Source: Acidovorax sp. Leaf78
Lineage (GTDB): Bacteria; Pseudomonadota; Gammaproteobacteria; Burkholderiales; Burkholderiaceae_C
DNA: 64,000 nucleotides
Direction: 5' to 3'
Assembly (NCBI RefSeq): GCF_001422735.1
Contig: NZ_LMLZ01000022.1
Location: forward strand, 423,666 to 487,665
Below, one piece after another: positions 54,678-62,893 of the stretch. Under the pieces are notes generated by a model. That model saw nothing but the letters and a program-made list of their open reading frames with translations. It searched no databases and was not told the origin of the DNA. The position numbers and the translations under genes were made by a program. Each line of letters starts with the position of its first letter. Position 1 is the stretch's first letter.

Positions 54678-55292
54678 ATGTTCGGCATCGCAGACTACGG
54701 CGCCTTTGTCGCCGCCATCGTGTTGTTCCTGGCCATTCCCGGCCCCGGCAATCTGGCGCTCATCACCTCGACCAGCAAGGGCGGCGTGCGGGGCGGCCTG
54801 GGTGCGACGATGGGTGTGATTGCGGGCGACCAGGTGCTGATGTGGGCGGCGGTGGCCGGTGTGGCCACTTTGCTGGCCACGTACCCTACAGCCTTCAACG
54901 CAGTGCAGTGGCTGGGCGCGGCCTACCTGGCCTGGCTGGGCTTCAAGATGCTCACGGCCAAGCCTGGCGCCAAGCCCATCCTGAACATCGAGCCGCGCCA
55001 CTACTTCAAGCAGGCGGCGCTGATCACCTTGCTCAACCCCAAGGCCATCGTGTTCTACATGGCGTTCTTCCCTCTGTTCGTGGACCCGGCGCGCCACCAG
55101 GGCATGCTGACCTTCGGTGTGATGGCTGCCACCGTCGCCGCGCTGACGTTCGCGTACGGCCTGATCGCCGTGCTGCTCACCCACTTTCTGGCCGAGCGCA
55201 TGCGCGCCAACCCACGCATCGGCCGGGGGCTGGAAAAGCTGGCCGGCGTGTTCCTCATCGGCTTTGGCATCAAGCTGGCCATCTCCAAATAA
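54678..55292 (+). CDS. LysE/RhtB-family exporter
   Basis: 204-residue inner-membrane exporter of the LysE/RhtB group (amino acids or derivatives). Five to six helices are visible, with the family motifs LFLAIPGPGNLALITSTSKG at the start, AGDQVLMWAAVAGVATLLAT, WLGAAYLAWLGFKML and FKQAALITLLNPKAIVFYMA. GGGAGAAATC precedes the ATG at 54678. It lies between rsmG and parA. Substrate unknown. Confidence 0.92.
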   Translation: MFGIADYGAFVAAIVLFLAIPGPGNLALITSTSKGGVRGGLGATMGVIAGDQVLMWAAVAGVATLLATYPTAFNAVQWLGAAYLAWLGFKMLTAKPGAKPILNIEPRHYFKQAALITLLNPKAIVFYMAFFPLFVDPARHQGMLTFGVMAATVAALTFAYGLIAVLLTHFLAERMRANPRIGRGLEKLAGVFLIGFGIKLAISK

Positions 55293-55316
55293 AACTACAC
55301 GGACTGCTGCATCCAC

Positions 55317-56159
55317 ATGGCCAAGATCTTTTGCGTTGCCAACCAGAAAGGTGGGGTCGGCAAGACCACCACCACCGTCAACCTGGCCGCCGGGCTGGCC
55401 AAGATCGGGCAGCGGGTGCTGATGGTCGACCTGGACCCCCAGGGCAATGCCACCATGGGTTCGGGCGTGGACAAGCGCAGCCTGGAGCTCACGGTGTACG
55501 ACGTGCTGCTCGAATCCGCCTCGGTGAAGGAGGCGGCGGTGCACTCGGACAAGTGCGGCTACTGGGTGCTGGGCGCCAACCGGGAGCTCGCGGGCGCCGA
55601 GGTGGAGCTGGTGACCCTGGAGCACCGCGAAAAGCGCCTGAAGGCCGCGCTGGCCGAGGTGGACGGCGACTACGACTTCGTGCTCATCGACTGCCCGCCT
55701 TCGCTGTCCATGCTCACGCTCAACGGCCTGTGCAGCGCGCACGGCGTCATCGTGCCCATGCAGTGCGAGTACTTTGCGCTCGAAGGACTGACCGACCTGG
55801 TCAACACCATCAAGCAGGTGCACGCCAACCTCAACACCGACCTGCAGATCATCGGCCTGCTGCGCGTGATGTTCGACCCGCGCATCACCTTGCAGCAGCA
55901 GGTGAGCGACCAGCTCAAGGGCCACTTTGGCGACAAGGTGTTCAACAGCGTGATCCCGCGCAACGTGCGCCTGGCGGAGGCGCCCAGCTACGGTCTGCCG
56001 GGCGTGGTGTTCGACCCGGCGGCCAAGGGCAGCCAGGCGTTTGTCGAGTTCGCGCAAGAGATGGTCGAGCGCGTGCAGACCATGCCGGCACCGGGAACGG
56101 TGCAGGCAACGGCAGGGTCAGCGCCAGATTCCGTGGTCAAAATGGCCCCTGCCGCTTGA
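55317..56159 (+). CDS. parA: Chromosome-partitioning ATPase ParA (Soj)
   Basis: 280-residue Walker-type ATPase that moves ParB-parS complexes over the nucleoid. Deviant Walker A KGGVGKTTTTVNLAAGLAKI starts at residue 11; Walker B region VDLDPQGNATMGSG; LIDCPPSLSMLTLNGLCSAH near 122; TDLVNTIKQVHANLNTDLQI follows. The C-terminus (about 260-280) is not conserved and its last codons come from a copy of repeat family A (56137-56193), which crosses the stop codon. parB follows after three small genes. Confidence 0.96.
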   Translation: MAKIFCVANQKGGVGKTTTTVNLAAGLAKIGQRVLMVDLDPQGNATMGSGVDKRSLELTVYDVLLESASVKEAAVHSDKCGYWVLGANRELAGAEVELVTLEHREKRLKAALAEVDGDYDFVLIDCPPSLSMLTLNGLCSAHGVIVPMQCEYFALEGLTDLVNTIKQVHANLNTDLQIIGLLRVMFDPRITLQQQVSDQLKGHFGDKVFNSVIPRNVRLAEAPSYGLPGVVFDPAAKGSQAFVEFAQEMVERVQTMPAPGTVQATAGSAPDSVVKMAPAA

Positions 56160-56193
56160 TGGGCAAGCGCTAGCAGCTACTAAATTCATAGCA
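56137..56193 (-). repeat. Dispersed repeat family A, copy overlapping parA end
   Basis: Minus strand: TGCTATGAATTTAGTAGCTG, CTAGCGCTTGCCCATCAAGC, GGCAGGGGCCATTTTGA. The best match to the family core. It supplies the last codons and stop of parA and ends one base before the ATG of the hydrolase gene. Confidence 0.85.
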
Positions 56194-56745
56194 ATGAAGG
56201 CATCCAACATCTTGCTCTTGCCTGGCTGGCAGAACTCCGGCCCCGGCCATTGGCAAAGCCGCTGGGAGGCCGTGCACGGCTACCACCGCGTGGAGCAGCA
56301 CGACTGGATGCGCCCGCTGCGCGGCGACTGGTTGGCCCGGCTGGAGGAGAGCGTGGTCGATGCCGACGGCCCCGTGGTGCTGGTGGCGCACAGCCTGGGC
56401 TGCATCCTGACCGCGTGGTGGGCGGCGCATTCGGCCAACGCCCACCGCGTGCGCGGCGCGCTGCTGGTGGCCCCGGGCGATGTGGAGCGGCCCGACCTGG
56501 CCGCGCAGATCCACGGCTGGGCGCCCATTGCGCGGCAGCCCTTGCCGTTCCCGGCCCTGCTGGTGGGCAGCCGCACCGACCCGTACTGCATCCTGGAGCG
56601 TGCCCAGGGCATGGCGCAGGGCTGGGGCGCCCGTTTTGTCGACTACGGCGAGCGGGGCCACATCAATGCAGAGTCGGGCCTGGGCGACTGGGACGAAGGC
56701 CATGGCTGGCTGCAGTCGCTCGCGCAGGAGTCGTCGGCGGCATGA
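56194..56745 (+). CDS. Alpha/beta hydrolase, RBBP9/YdeN type
   Basis: 183 residues. LLLPGWQNSGPGHWQSRWEA begins the fold; the nucleophile elbow is VVLVAHSLGCILTAWWAAHS with Ser near residue 68, and the late Asp/His pair fits DPYCILERAQGMAQ and YGERGHINAESGLGDW. This is the RBBP9/YdeN serine hydrolase family with unknown substrates. ATG 56194 follows immediately after a repeat family A copy, so no Shine-Dalgarno sequence is evident. Overlaps the next gene by 4 bases. Confidence 0.9.
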   Translation: MKASNILLLPGWQNSGPGHWQSRWEAVHGYHRVEQHDWMRPLRGDWLARLEESVVDADGPVVLVAHSLGCILTAWWAAHSANAHRVRGALLVAPGDVERPDLAAQIHGWAPIARQPLPFPALLVGSRTDPYCILERAQGMAQGWGARFVDYGERGHINAESGLGDWDEGHGWLQSLAQESSAA

Positions 56746-57029
56746 CATTCACCCCATGGCCGTTCTTCAGGCGCCGGGGCGCTGTGCCACCTCCTGCTGC
56801 CGCCCCTGCCGCTGCGCCCGCAGCTGCCCCACGGCGGATGGCGCCTTTCTGGCTGGGCGATGCGCTGCAGGCGGTGTTGGCCTGGCTGCTGCCCAGCAGC
56901 GCGGTGGTGGTGGCTGCGCTGGGACAGTTCGTGCTGGCCGCCGTGCTGTGCATCGTGGCCTGCGGCATCTGGCTGCGCCTGTGGCGCGGGCGGGTGCGCA
57001 GGCGCAGGGCAGGGCGCCACACAGGCTGA
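56742..57029 (+). CDS. Small membrane protein, unknown function
   Basis: 95 residues: an alanine/proline-rich opening (PPPAAAPAAAPAAAPRRM), two predicted membrane helices (ALQAVLAWLLPSSAVVVAAL, QFVLAAVLCIVACGIWLRLW) and a very basic tail (RGRVRRRRAGRHTG). The start overlaps the hydrolase stop as ATGA, so it is probably translated with it. No family recognised; the coding claim rests on overlap and hydrophobic pattern. Confidence 0.65.
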   Translation: MTFTPWPFFRRRGAVPPPAAAPAAAPAAAPRRMAPFWLGDALQAVLAWLLPSSAVVVAALGQFVLAAVLCIVACGIWLRLWRGRVRRRRAGRHTG

Positions 57030-57115
57030 CGCTGCCTGCCTGCACCGGTTTGCACCGGCCTGTCTTGAGGCAGCCCTCACCTCCACACGCTCCCCCATTT
57101 CCCTGGCTACCCACC

Positions 57116-57412
57116 ATGTCCCAGACCCATCTTCTTTCCGTCGCGCAGACTTTGCCCCACGCCTGGCGTTCCATCATCGTGGGCCGGGCAGCGGGCGCCA
57201 ACGTCAAGGTGCTGCGCATGGATGCGCTGGCCTATCCCGACGAAACCCACGACTTCGATGAAGCGCTGCTGGTGCTGGACGGGCAGATGAACCTCGACCT
57301 CCAGGGCCGGCGCGTGCAGGTGGGCGCGGGCGAGGTCTATATCGTGCCGGCCGGCATCCCGCACGCGGTAGCCGAGGGCAGCCACGGCACGCTCGTGATC
57401 ATCGACCGCTGA
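57116..57412 (+). CDS. Small cupin-domain protein
   Basis: 98-residue single cupin. The two motifs are YPDETHDFDEALLVLDGQMN near residue 42 and VGAGEVYIVPAGIPHAVAEG near 70, with metal-binding His/Glu positions. Such proteins bind small molecules or metal; role unknown. It sits between parA and parB, 61 bp before parB. ATG 57116 chosen because the cupin begins at once after it. Confidence 0.87.
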   Translation: MSQTHLLSVAQTLPHAWRSIIVGRAAGANVKVLRMDALAYPDETHDFDEALLVLDGQMNLDLQGRRVQVGAGEVYIVPAGIPHAVAEGSHGTLVIIDR

Positions 57413-57473
57413 GCGGCGCTGATCGGCATTCATCGGCACCCATTCTTTCCATCCATCTTCCGGACACTCACCC

Positions 57474-58391
57474 ATGGTCACCAAGAAACCCAAGGGCCTC
57501 GGCCGCGGCCTCGAAGCATTGCTGGGCCCCAAAGTCGCTGAAAAAGCAGAGCAGGCGCAGGCCGCCGAAGCCGGCCTGCCCAACACCCTGCCTCTGAGCG
57601 AGATGGTGGCCGGCATGTACCAGCCCCGCACCCGCATGGACGAAGGCGCGCTGTACGAACTGGCCGAGTCCATCAAAGCCCAGGGCATCATGCAGCCCAT
57701 CCTGGTGCGCCGCCTGTCCGAGGGCGACAACGCCGGCAAGTACGAAATCATCGCGGGCGAGCGGCGTTTTCGCGCAGCGCGCCTGGCGGGCCTCGATACC
57801 GTGCCGGTGCTGGTGCGCGACGTGCCCAACGAGTCCGCCGCGGCCATGGCGCTCATCGAGAACATCCAGCGCGAAGACCTGAACCCGCTGGAAGAAGCCC
57901 ACGGCCTGCAGCGCCTGATCCGCGAGTTCGGCCTCACGCACGAGCTGGCCGCCCAGGCGGTGGGCCGCTCGCGCAGCGCTGCCAGCAACCTGCTGCGCCT
58001 CTTGAACTTGGCCGACCCCGTGCAGACCATGCTGATGGCGGGCGACATCGACATGGGCCACGCGCGCGCGCTGCTGTCGCTCGACCGCGCCGCGCAGATC
58101 ACGGCGGGCAACCAGATCGCGGCCAAGAAGCTGTCGGTGCGCGAGGCCGAGGCCCTGGTCAAGAAGATCGGCGCCGAGTTCAGCCTGGTGCCGCAAGAGC
58201 CCCAGAAGGAAAAGTCGCGCGACCTCAAGCGGGTGGAAGAAGAACTCTCCGACCTGCTCATGGCCGAGGTCGAAGTGCGCGTAAAGAAACGCGTCAAGCG
58301 CCACGGGCGTGTGGAAGACATGGGCGAGCTGGCGATCCAGTTCGGCTCGCTCGAAGCGCTCAACGGGCTGATCGAGCGCTTGCGGAAGTAG
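57474..58391 (+). CDS. parB: Chromosome-partitioning protein ParB (Spo0J/Noc family)
   Basis: 305-residue CTPase that loads at parS and spreads. N-terminal ParB/sulfiredoxin-like part: LSEMVAGMYQPRTRMDEGAL, AQGIMQPILVRRLSEGDNAG, KYEIIAGERRFRAARLAGLD (GERR motif), then IENIQREDLNPLEEAHGLQR. Helix-turn-helix about 150-200 (FGLTHELAAQAVGRSRSAAS). The C-terminal part dimerises (QFGSLEALNGLIERLRK). parA is separated from it by three genes. Its targets include four parS or parS-like sites between 51421 and 54491. Confidence 0.96.
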   Translation: MVTKKPKGLGRGLEALLGPKVAEKAEQAQAAEAGLPNTLPLSEMVAGMYQPRTRMDEGALYELAESIKAQGIMQPILVRRLSEGDNAGKYEIIAGERRFRAARLAGLDTVPVLVRDVPNESAAAMALIENIQREDLNPLEEAHGLQRLIREFGLTHELAAQAVGRSRSAASNLLRLLNLADPVQTMLMAGDIDMGHARALLSLDRAAQITAGNQIAAKKLSVREAEALVKKIGAEFSLVPQEPQKEKSRDLKRVEEELSDLLMAEVEVRVKKRVKRHGRVEDMGELAIQFGSLEALNGLIERLRK

Positions 58392-58996
58392 GGCGCCTTC
58401 GGGGCTCGGGTGACTGGCGCAGCGGCACCCAGGCTCTCGGTTCGCAGGGATTAGACGTGGGGGTAGGGCAGGCACAGCGCTCTGCCTCAGCAAGCGCGCT
58501 CTCGAGCCTGTGTACAGGGCCCTAAGTGGTGAAAATTGCAAGCCAGCCTCTGCAAACCGTGCACCGTGCTGGCGGGTTGTTGCTTGCCCACCCGTTGTGT
58601 GAAATAGCGCACATAAGCAGTTTCCACACGTAACTTGCACAGGCAAAATGTGGGACTGCGGGGCCTACACTGCGCTGCGGTCAACACTCCCGGGTTGTCC
58701 GCAAGGCCTCTCCAGCACCGCAATCCCCATTGGTGCGTGCTGCAAGTCCACGATGGTTTGCCGGGTGATCGATGCACCTCCTGGAATCCACAGACCATGC
58801 CCTCTTTCGCGTTTCGTTCGTCCCCCCGCAAGCCCCGCGACCGGCGTGGTTCCGGCCTTGCCGCCGGTGCGCGCACGAACGACACAGGCGCTCCAGGCTC
58901 ACCCGCCATGCCCAGCCCTGCAGGGTGCGCTGATGGCTGGGTAGCCTCCTCTGGCAACGCTCTGCGTCGGCCGTTCGGCCGCTGAAACGCCAACCG
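58392..58996. other. 605-bp stretch without a convincing gene
   Basis: Between parB and the methyltransferase. The plus strand has short frames only (such as 58797-58985, about 62 residues of low complexity), which I do not accept. A TTGTGTGAAATAGCGCACAT segment near 58593 looks promoter-like, but no firm site was assigned. No RNA gene recognised. Confidence 0.55.
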
Positions 58997-59743
58997 ATGC
59001 TGTCCCTGCGCATGCCCTGGCCCCTGCCCGCGTTGATTGCGTGGGCTTGCGCCTGGCTCGTGTTTGTGGCGCTGCAGCGCGCAGCGGTGCCGTCCGTCGC
59101 TGCGCTGGGCGTGGCCTGTGTGCTGGGCACGGCCGCCAGCCTGCTGGGCGGCAGCTGGTGGCGGCGTGGGTTGATTGCTGCAGGGTTTCCGCTGTCGCTG
59201 GCGCTGCTGGGCGCAGCGAGCCTGCCCACCTGGGCCTGGCTGGTACCCCTGGCACTGTTGCTGATGGTCTACCCGCTGAACGCATGGCGCGATGCGCCGG
59301 TGTTCCCTACGCCCCCGCATGCGCTCAAGTCGCTGGCATCGCAGGCGCCGCTGGCGCTGGACGCCCGCATTCTGGATGCCGGCAGCGGCCTGGGCGATGG
59401 CCTCAAAGCGCTGCGCCAGGCATATCCGGCCGCGCAGCTGGAGGGCGTCGAGTGGAGCTGGCCCCTGCGCCTGCTGTGCGCCCTGCGCTGCCCGTGGGCC
59501 TATGTGCGCCGCGGCGACATGTGGGCCGTGGACTGGAGTCCTTACCGCATGGTCTACCTGTTTCAGCGCCCTGAAAGCATGGCCCGCGCCGCCGCCAAGG
59601 CCGAGGCCGAGCTGGCCCCTGGCGCCTGGTTGGTGAGCCTGGAGTTCGCGGTGCCCGGCGTGCTGCCCAGCGTGCAGTTGCGCGTGCCGGGCGGGCGCGT
59701 GGTGTGGCTGTACCGCCTGCCCCTCAACCGTGTGGAGGCCTGA
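58997..59743 (+). CDS. Membrane-anchored SAM-dependent methyltransferase-like protein
   Basis: 248 residues. Residues 1-95 contain about four hydrophobic helices (ALIAWACAWLVFVALQRAAV, AALGVACVLGTAASLLGG, LIAAGFPLSLALLGAASLPT, LVPLALLLMVYPLNAW). The second half has a class I methyltransferase SAM loop ILDAGSGLGDGLKALRQAYP near residue 124 and the VEWSWPL acidic strand after it. The domain is short (about 125 residues) and no catalytic motif is obvious, so enzymatic activity is uncertain. Substrate unknown. Confidence 0.82.
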   Translation: MLSLRMPWPLPALIAWACAWLVFVALQRAAVPSVAALGVACVLGTAASLLGGSWWRRGLIAAGFPLSLALLGAASLPTWAWLVPLALLLMVYPLNAWRDAPVFPTPPHALKSLASQAPLALDARILDAGSGLGDGLKALRQAYPAAQLEGVEWSWPLRLLCALRCPWAYVRRGDMWAVDWSPYRMVYLFQRPESMARAAAKAEAELAPGAWLVSLEFAVPGVLPSVQLRVPGGRVVWLYRLPLNRVEA

Positions 59744-60075
59744 AATGGCCCACGTCGCAAAGATTGCACGGGTTGAGAACGGTTACAGAAAAGATACAAG
59801 CTTTTGCTACATTGCGTGCCTGGCTACAACCCCATACAAAACAACCAAGAAACTCACAGCCAGAGGTGGTTGCCAGCAGCACGACACAGCGCCGAGAGGG
59901 GGCGCACGTGCAGCCAGCAGCGTCCTCATCCGGTATTTCCGTCCTGCACACACAACCCCCCGGGCATTCACGGCAACGCGCGTTCGCAGCGGCGCCAGCG
60001 TGGAACAGGGGCGCTTTGCGCGTGGGCGGTGCCGGGGTTTTCTGGTGCGCAACCGACCGTCCTGCTAGGAACATC
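59744..60075. promoter_or_regulatory. 332-bp leader region of the envelope lipoprotein cluster
   Basis: No gene is convincing here. A possible sigma-70-like promoter is TTACAG (59783-59788) with CTACAT near 59807-59812, spacing 18. The remaining 260 bp would be a long 5' leader with no clear terminator or riboswitch fold. Confidence 0.35.
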
Positions 60076-61614
60076 ATGACCACCCAACTGTCCCGTTTTC
60101 GTCCACGCCTGCTGTGGGTGCTGACGCTGAGCGCTGCCCTGACCGGCTGCGCCACCATGCAGAGCCACGACAAGCTGGCTACCGACATGCAGGCCGCAGG
60201 CCGCACAGGCGGCATCCCTGCAGCGCTGGCGCAGCTGGAGAGCACGGCCAAGTCCGAGGATGAAAAAACGGCGCTGCTGTACAACATGGAGCGCGGCGAA
60301 CTGCTGCGCATGGACCGCCGCTACCCCGACAGCACCAACGCCTTCCTGCTGGCCGACACCAAGGTCAAGGAATGGGAAGAAACCGCCAAGACCAACCCCA
60401 GCAAACTCATGGGCACCGTGGGCGCGGCGCTGATCAGCGAACGTCTGAAGGTCTACGAAGGCCAGGACTACGAAAAGGTGTGGGTGACCACGCGGCTGGC
60501 CTTGAACCGCATGGCCGTGGGCGACTTCGAGAACGCCCGCGTGGACATCAAGCGCACGCACGAGCGCGAAGCCATCATTGCCGAGTTCCGCGCCAAGGAA
60601 ACCCTGGCGGCTGAAGAAGAAGCCAAGTCCAAGGGCGCGACCTCGGGCGGCAAGGAACTCAACGGTTACCCCGTCGAGACGCTCAACGACCCCGAAGTGC
60701 TGGCGCTCAAGAACGGCTACTCCAACGCCCTGAGCCACTACCTCGCGGGTTTCCTGTACGAAATGCTCAATGAGCCCGGCCTGGCAGCGCCCGGCTACCG
60801 CAAGGCCATCGAGCTCAAGCCCGAAACCGGTGTGCTCGAAGAAGGCCTGCGCGGCCTGGACACACGCACCGGCTTCACCTGGAAGCGCCGCCAGCGCATG
60901 ACGGACGTGCTCTTCATCGTCGAAGCCGGTGACGCACCTGCCCGCAAGCCCAAGGCCTTCACACTGCCCGTGCCCACGGGTCGCGGCCTGGTCACGGCCA
61001 GCATCTCCTACCCGGTGATCGAGCCCTCCAAGGACGCGCTGCTCAGCACCATCTCGGCTGCCGGCACCAACCTCAAGCTGGAAAAAGTGGTGGACGTGAA
61101 CGTGATGGCCCGCCGCGCGCTGAAAGACGAAATGCCCGGCATGGTGCTGCGTGGCTTCACCCGCGCCGTGGCCAAGGGCGTGCTGCAAAACGAGCTGCAA
61201 AAGCGCGGCGGCCTGGTCGGCGGCCTCATCGGCGCGGCAGCGTCTGTCACCACCGAGCAGGCTGATGACCGCATGTGGCGCATGCTGCCCGGCCGCGTGT
61301 ACGTGGCCCGCGGCTACCTGCCGCCGGGCGAGCACGTCGTGACCGTGAACGGCCGCGCACTGCCCCAGCCCATCAAGATCGATGGCCAGTACGCCCTGGT
61401 GCCCCTGCGCCTGTACGACAACAGCGTGCTGACCGGCGACGTGGCCATGCTCGGCCAGCTGCCCACCGTGGCCGCTGCATCGCAGCCCGCTGCAGAGCCT
61501 GCCGCCACGACCCGCACCACGACGACGACCACCACCAACAACCGCGCCCGCCAAGTGCCCAAGTCGGCGGTCAAGTCCACCTCGACCAAGCCCGCGCCTG
61601 CCGCGAAGAACTGA
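60076..61614 (+). CDS. COG3014-type lipoprotein
   Basis: 512-residue lipoprotein of a family without known role. Lipobox LTGCATMQS places lipidation near residue 25. The middle is TPR-like (ALLYNMERGELLRMDRRYPD, EKVWVTTRLALNRMAVGDFE, ALSHYLAGFLYEMLNEPGLA). The C-terminal half (RGLVTASISYPVIEPSKDAL, RRALKDEMPGMVLRGFTRAV, WRMLPGRVYVARGYLPPGEH) matches COG3014 proteins that are found next to ycfL and lpoB in many bacteria. The tail is a Thr-rich, basic linker. TAGGAAC lies just upstream of the ATG. First gene of the cluster. Confidence 0.9.
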   Translation: MTTQLSRFRPRLLWVLTLSAALTGCATMQSHDKLATDMQAAGRTGGIPAALAQLESTAKSEDEKTALLYNMERGELLRMDRRYPDSTNAFLLADTKVKEWEETAKTNPSKLMGTVGAALISERLKVYEGQDYEKVWVTTRLALNRMAVGDFENARVDIKRTHEREAIIAEFRAKETLAAEEEAKSKGATSGGKELNGYPVETLNDPEVLALKNGYSNALSHYLAGFLYEMLNEPGLAAPGYRKAIELKPETGVLEEGLRGLDTRTGFTWKRRQRMTDVLFIVEAGDAPARKPKAFTLPVPTGRGLVTASISYPVIEPSKDALLSTISAAGTNLKLEKVVDVNVMARRALKDEMPGMVLRGFTRAVAKGVLQNELQKRGGLVGGLIGAAASVTTEQADDRMWRMLPGRVYVARGYLPPGEHVVTVNGRALPQPIKIDGQYALVPLRLYDNSVLTGDVAMLGQLPTVAAASQPAAEPAATTRTTTTTTTNNRARQVPKSAVKSTSTKPAPAAKN

Positions 61615-61649
61615 AAACCACCATGTCCTACATCCAAGGAGCCTCTGGC

Positions 61650-62063
61650 ATGAGAACCCGTATCGCCCTTGCTGCTGCTGCACCTGCCATCGCGTGCGCG
61701 GCGCTCACCCTGACCCTGGCCACCGCGGCCAGCGCCCAGCTGCACGACCCGGCCACCCCGCTGGCCGTGGCCTCCAAGGTCGCCCTGCGCGGCGAAGCCA
61801 ACAGCATCGCCGTGCGCGAGATGCGCATCGTGCGCAAGAACGACATCCTGGTGGTGCAGGCCGACATGGCCAACATGGGCCGCACCGACCGCACTGTGTT
61901 CTACCGTTTCAAGTGGCTGGACAACGTCGGCAACCAGGTGGGCGACGGCGAGTCCTGGAAGCAGATGAGCGTGCTCGGCCTGGGCCAGCAGACCGTCAAG
62001 AGCGTGGCCCCTACCGCCGCAGCGGTCGACCTGCGCCTTGAAATGAACGTCGAGCCCCGCTGA
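61650..62063 (+). CDS. YcfL-family (DUF1425) secreted protein
   Basis: 137 residues with a signal peptide (MRTRIALAAAAPAIACAALT, cut near ASAQ). The mature part is a DUF1425/YcfL immunoglobulin-like fold: VREMRIVRKNDILVVQADMA, NMGRTDRTVFYRFKWLDNVG and WKQMSVLGLGQQTVKSVAPT. Start chosen at 61650 because AAGGAG lies 9 bases upstream; ATG 61623 in frame has none. YcfL neighbours LpoB in Enterobacteria and here, suggesting a joint role at the cell wall. Confidence 0.88.
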   Translation: MRTRIALAAAAPAIACAALTLTLATAASAQLHDPATPLAVASKVALRGEANSIAVREMRIVRKNDILVVQADMANMGRTDRTVFYRFKWLDNVGNQVGDGESWKQMSVLGLGQQTVKSVAPTAAAVDLRLEMNVEPR

Positions 62064-62109
62064 ACCAGCGTTGCCCATCGAAATATTGTTGAGTGAGGAG
62101 TAGAAAACC

Positions 62110-62724
62110 ATGACAAAGAACACCATCCGGCGCAGCGCGCTCGTCCTGGCCTTCGCGGCCAGCACTCTGGCCCTGTCGGCCTGCCAGAACCTGTCTTCGC
62201 CCACCGTGCGTTTTGACCGCCAGGTCAACTACGGAGACGCCAAGGCTGTGGAGCTGGTGACCAACGAGTTCGGATCCACCGACCTGCAGATGATTGCCGA
62301 GAAGATGACCGGCGGCCTGCTGGAAACCGGCATCTTCCAGGGCCGCCCTACGGTGACGATCTCCACCGTGAAGAACAAGACCAGCGAGTACATCGACACC
62401 ACCAACGTGATGAACTCCATCCAGACCTCGCTGGTCAAGTCGGGCAAGGTGCGCTTCGTGCGCTCCATCAACGAAATGCAGCAGGGCGTGGACGAACTGC
62501 AGCGCCAGAACCAGAGTGGCCTGTACAAGCAGGGCACCACCGCCAAGGTCGGCCAGATGACCGCGGCCAAGTACTCCATGGAAGGCGAGCTGACCAGCAT
62601 CGTCAAGCAGAACAACGCCACCAAGGACGTGTACTACAAGTTCACGCTGAAGCTGTTCGACGTGCAGGAAGGCACGATCGAATGGCAGGACGAAAAAGAG
62701 ATCCGCAAAACAAGCAAAAGGTAA
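62110..62724 (+). CDS. lpoB: Penicillin-binding protein activator LpoB-like lipoprotein
   Basis: 204-residue outer-membrane lipoprotein. The lipobox LALSACQN gives a lipidated Cys near residue 24. The fold is the LpoB/COG3417 domain: AVELVTNEFGSTDLQMIAEK, PTVTISTVKNKTSEYIDTTN, GKVRFVRSINEMQQGVDELQ, ATKDVYYKFTLKLFDVQEGT and IEWQDEKEIRKTSKR. In E. coli LpoB switches on PBP1b. No PBP gene is nearby. GAGGAG lies about 10 bases before the start. Confidence 0.9.
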   Translation: MTKNTIRRSALVLAFAASTLALSACQNLSSPTVRFDRQVNYGDAKAVELVTNEFGSTDLQMIAEKMTGGLLETGIFQGRPTVTISTVKNKTSEYIDTTNVMNSIQTSLVKSGKVRFVRSINEMQQGVDELQRQNQSGLYKQGTTAKVGQMTAAKYSMEGELTSIVKQNNATKDVYYKFTLKLFDVQEGTIEWQDEKEIRKTSKR

Positions 62725-62727
62725 GAA

Positions 62728-62800
62728 GCCCCCCTGAGTCGCTGCGCGCCTTCCCCCGAGGGGGACGCCACCCGTGGCCTGGCGGAGCCAGTTCCACGGT
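62728..62800 (+). repeat. Dispersed repeat family B, copy after lpoB
   Basis: CCCCCTGAGTCGCTGCGCGC, CTTCCCCCGAGGGGGACGCC, ACCCGTGGCCTGGCGGAGCC, AGTTCCACGG. The CCCCCGAGGGGG core is a compact hairpin. It immediately follows the lpoB stop. Confidence 0.85.
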
Positions 62801-62893
62801 GGCGCTGGCGGGCGGTGCGCTCACTTCATGCGGCGTGGGGTCCCTCCGGCGCCGTCCGAATGAATCATTGAAGACGCTCACAAGGAGCACACC

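Noticed and set aside
58797..58985. Possible 62-residue gene between parB and the methyltransferase
   Set aside because: Low-complexity Arg/Ser/Gly composition, no clear ribosome site and no recognisable feature.
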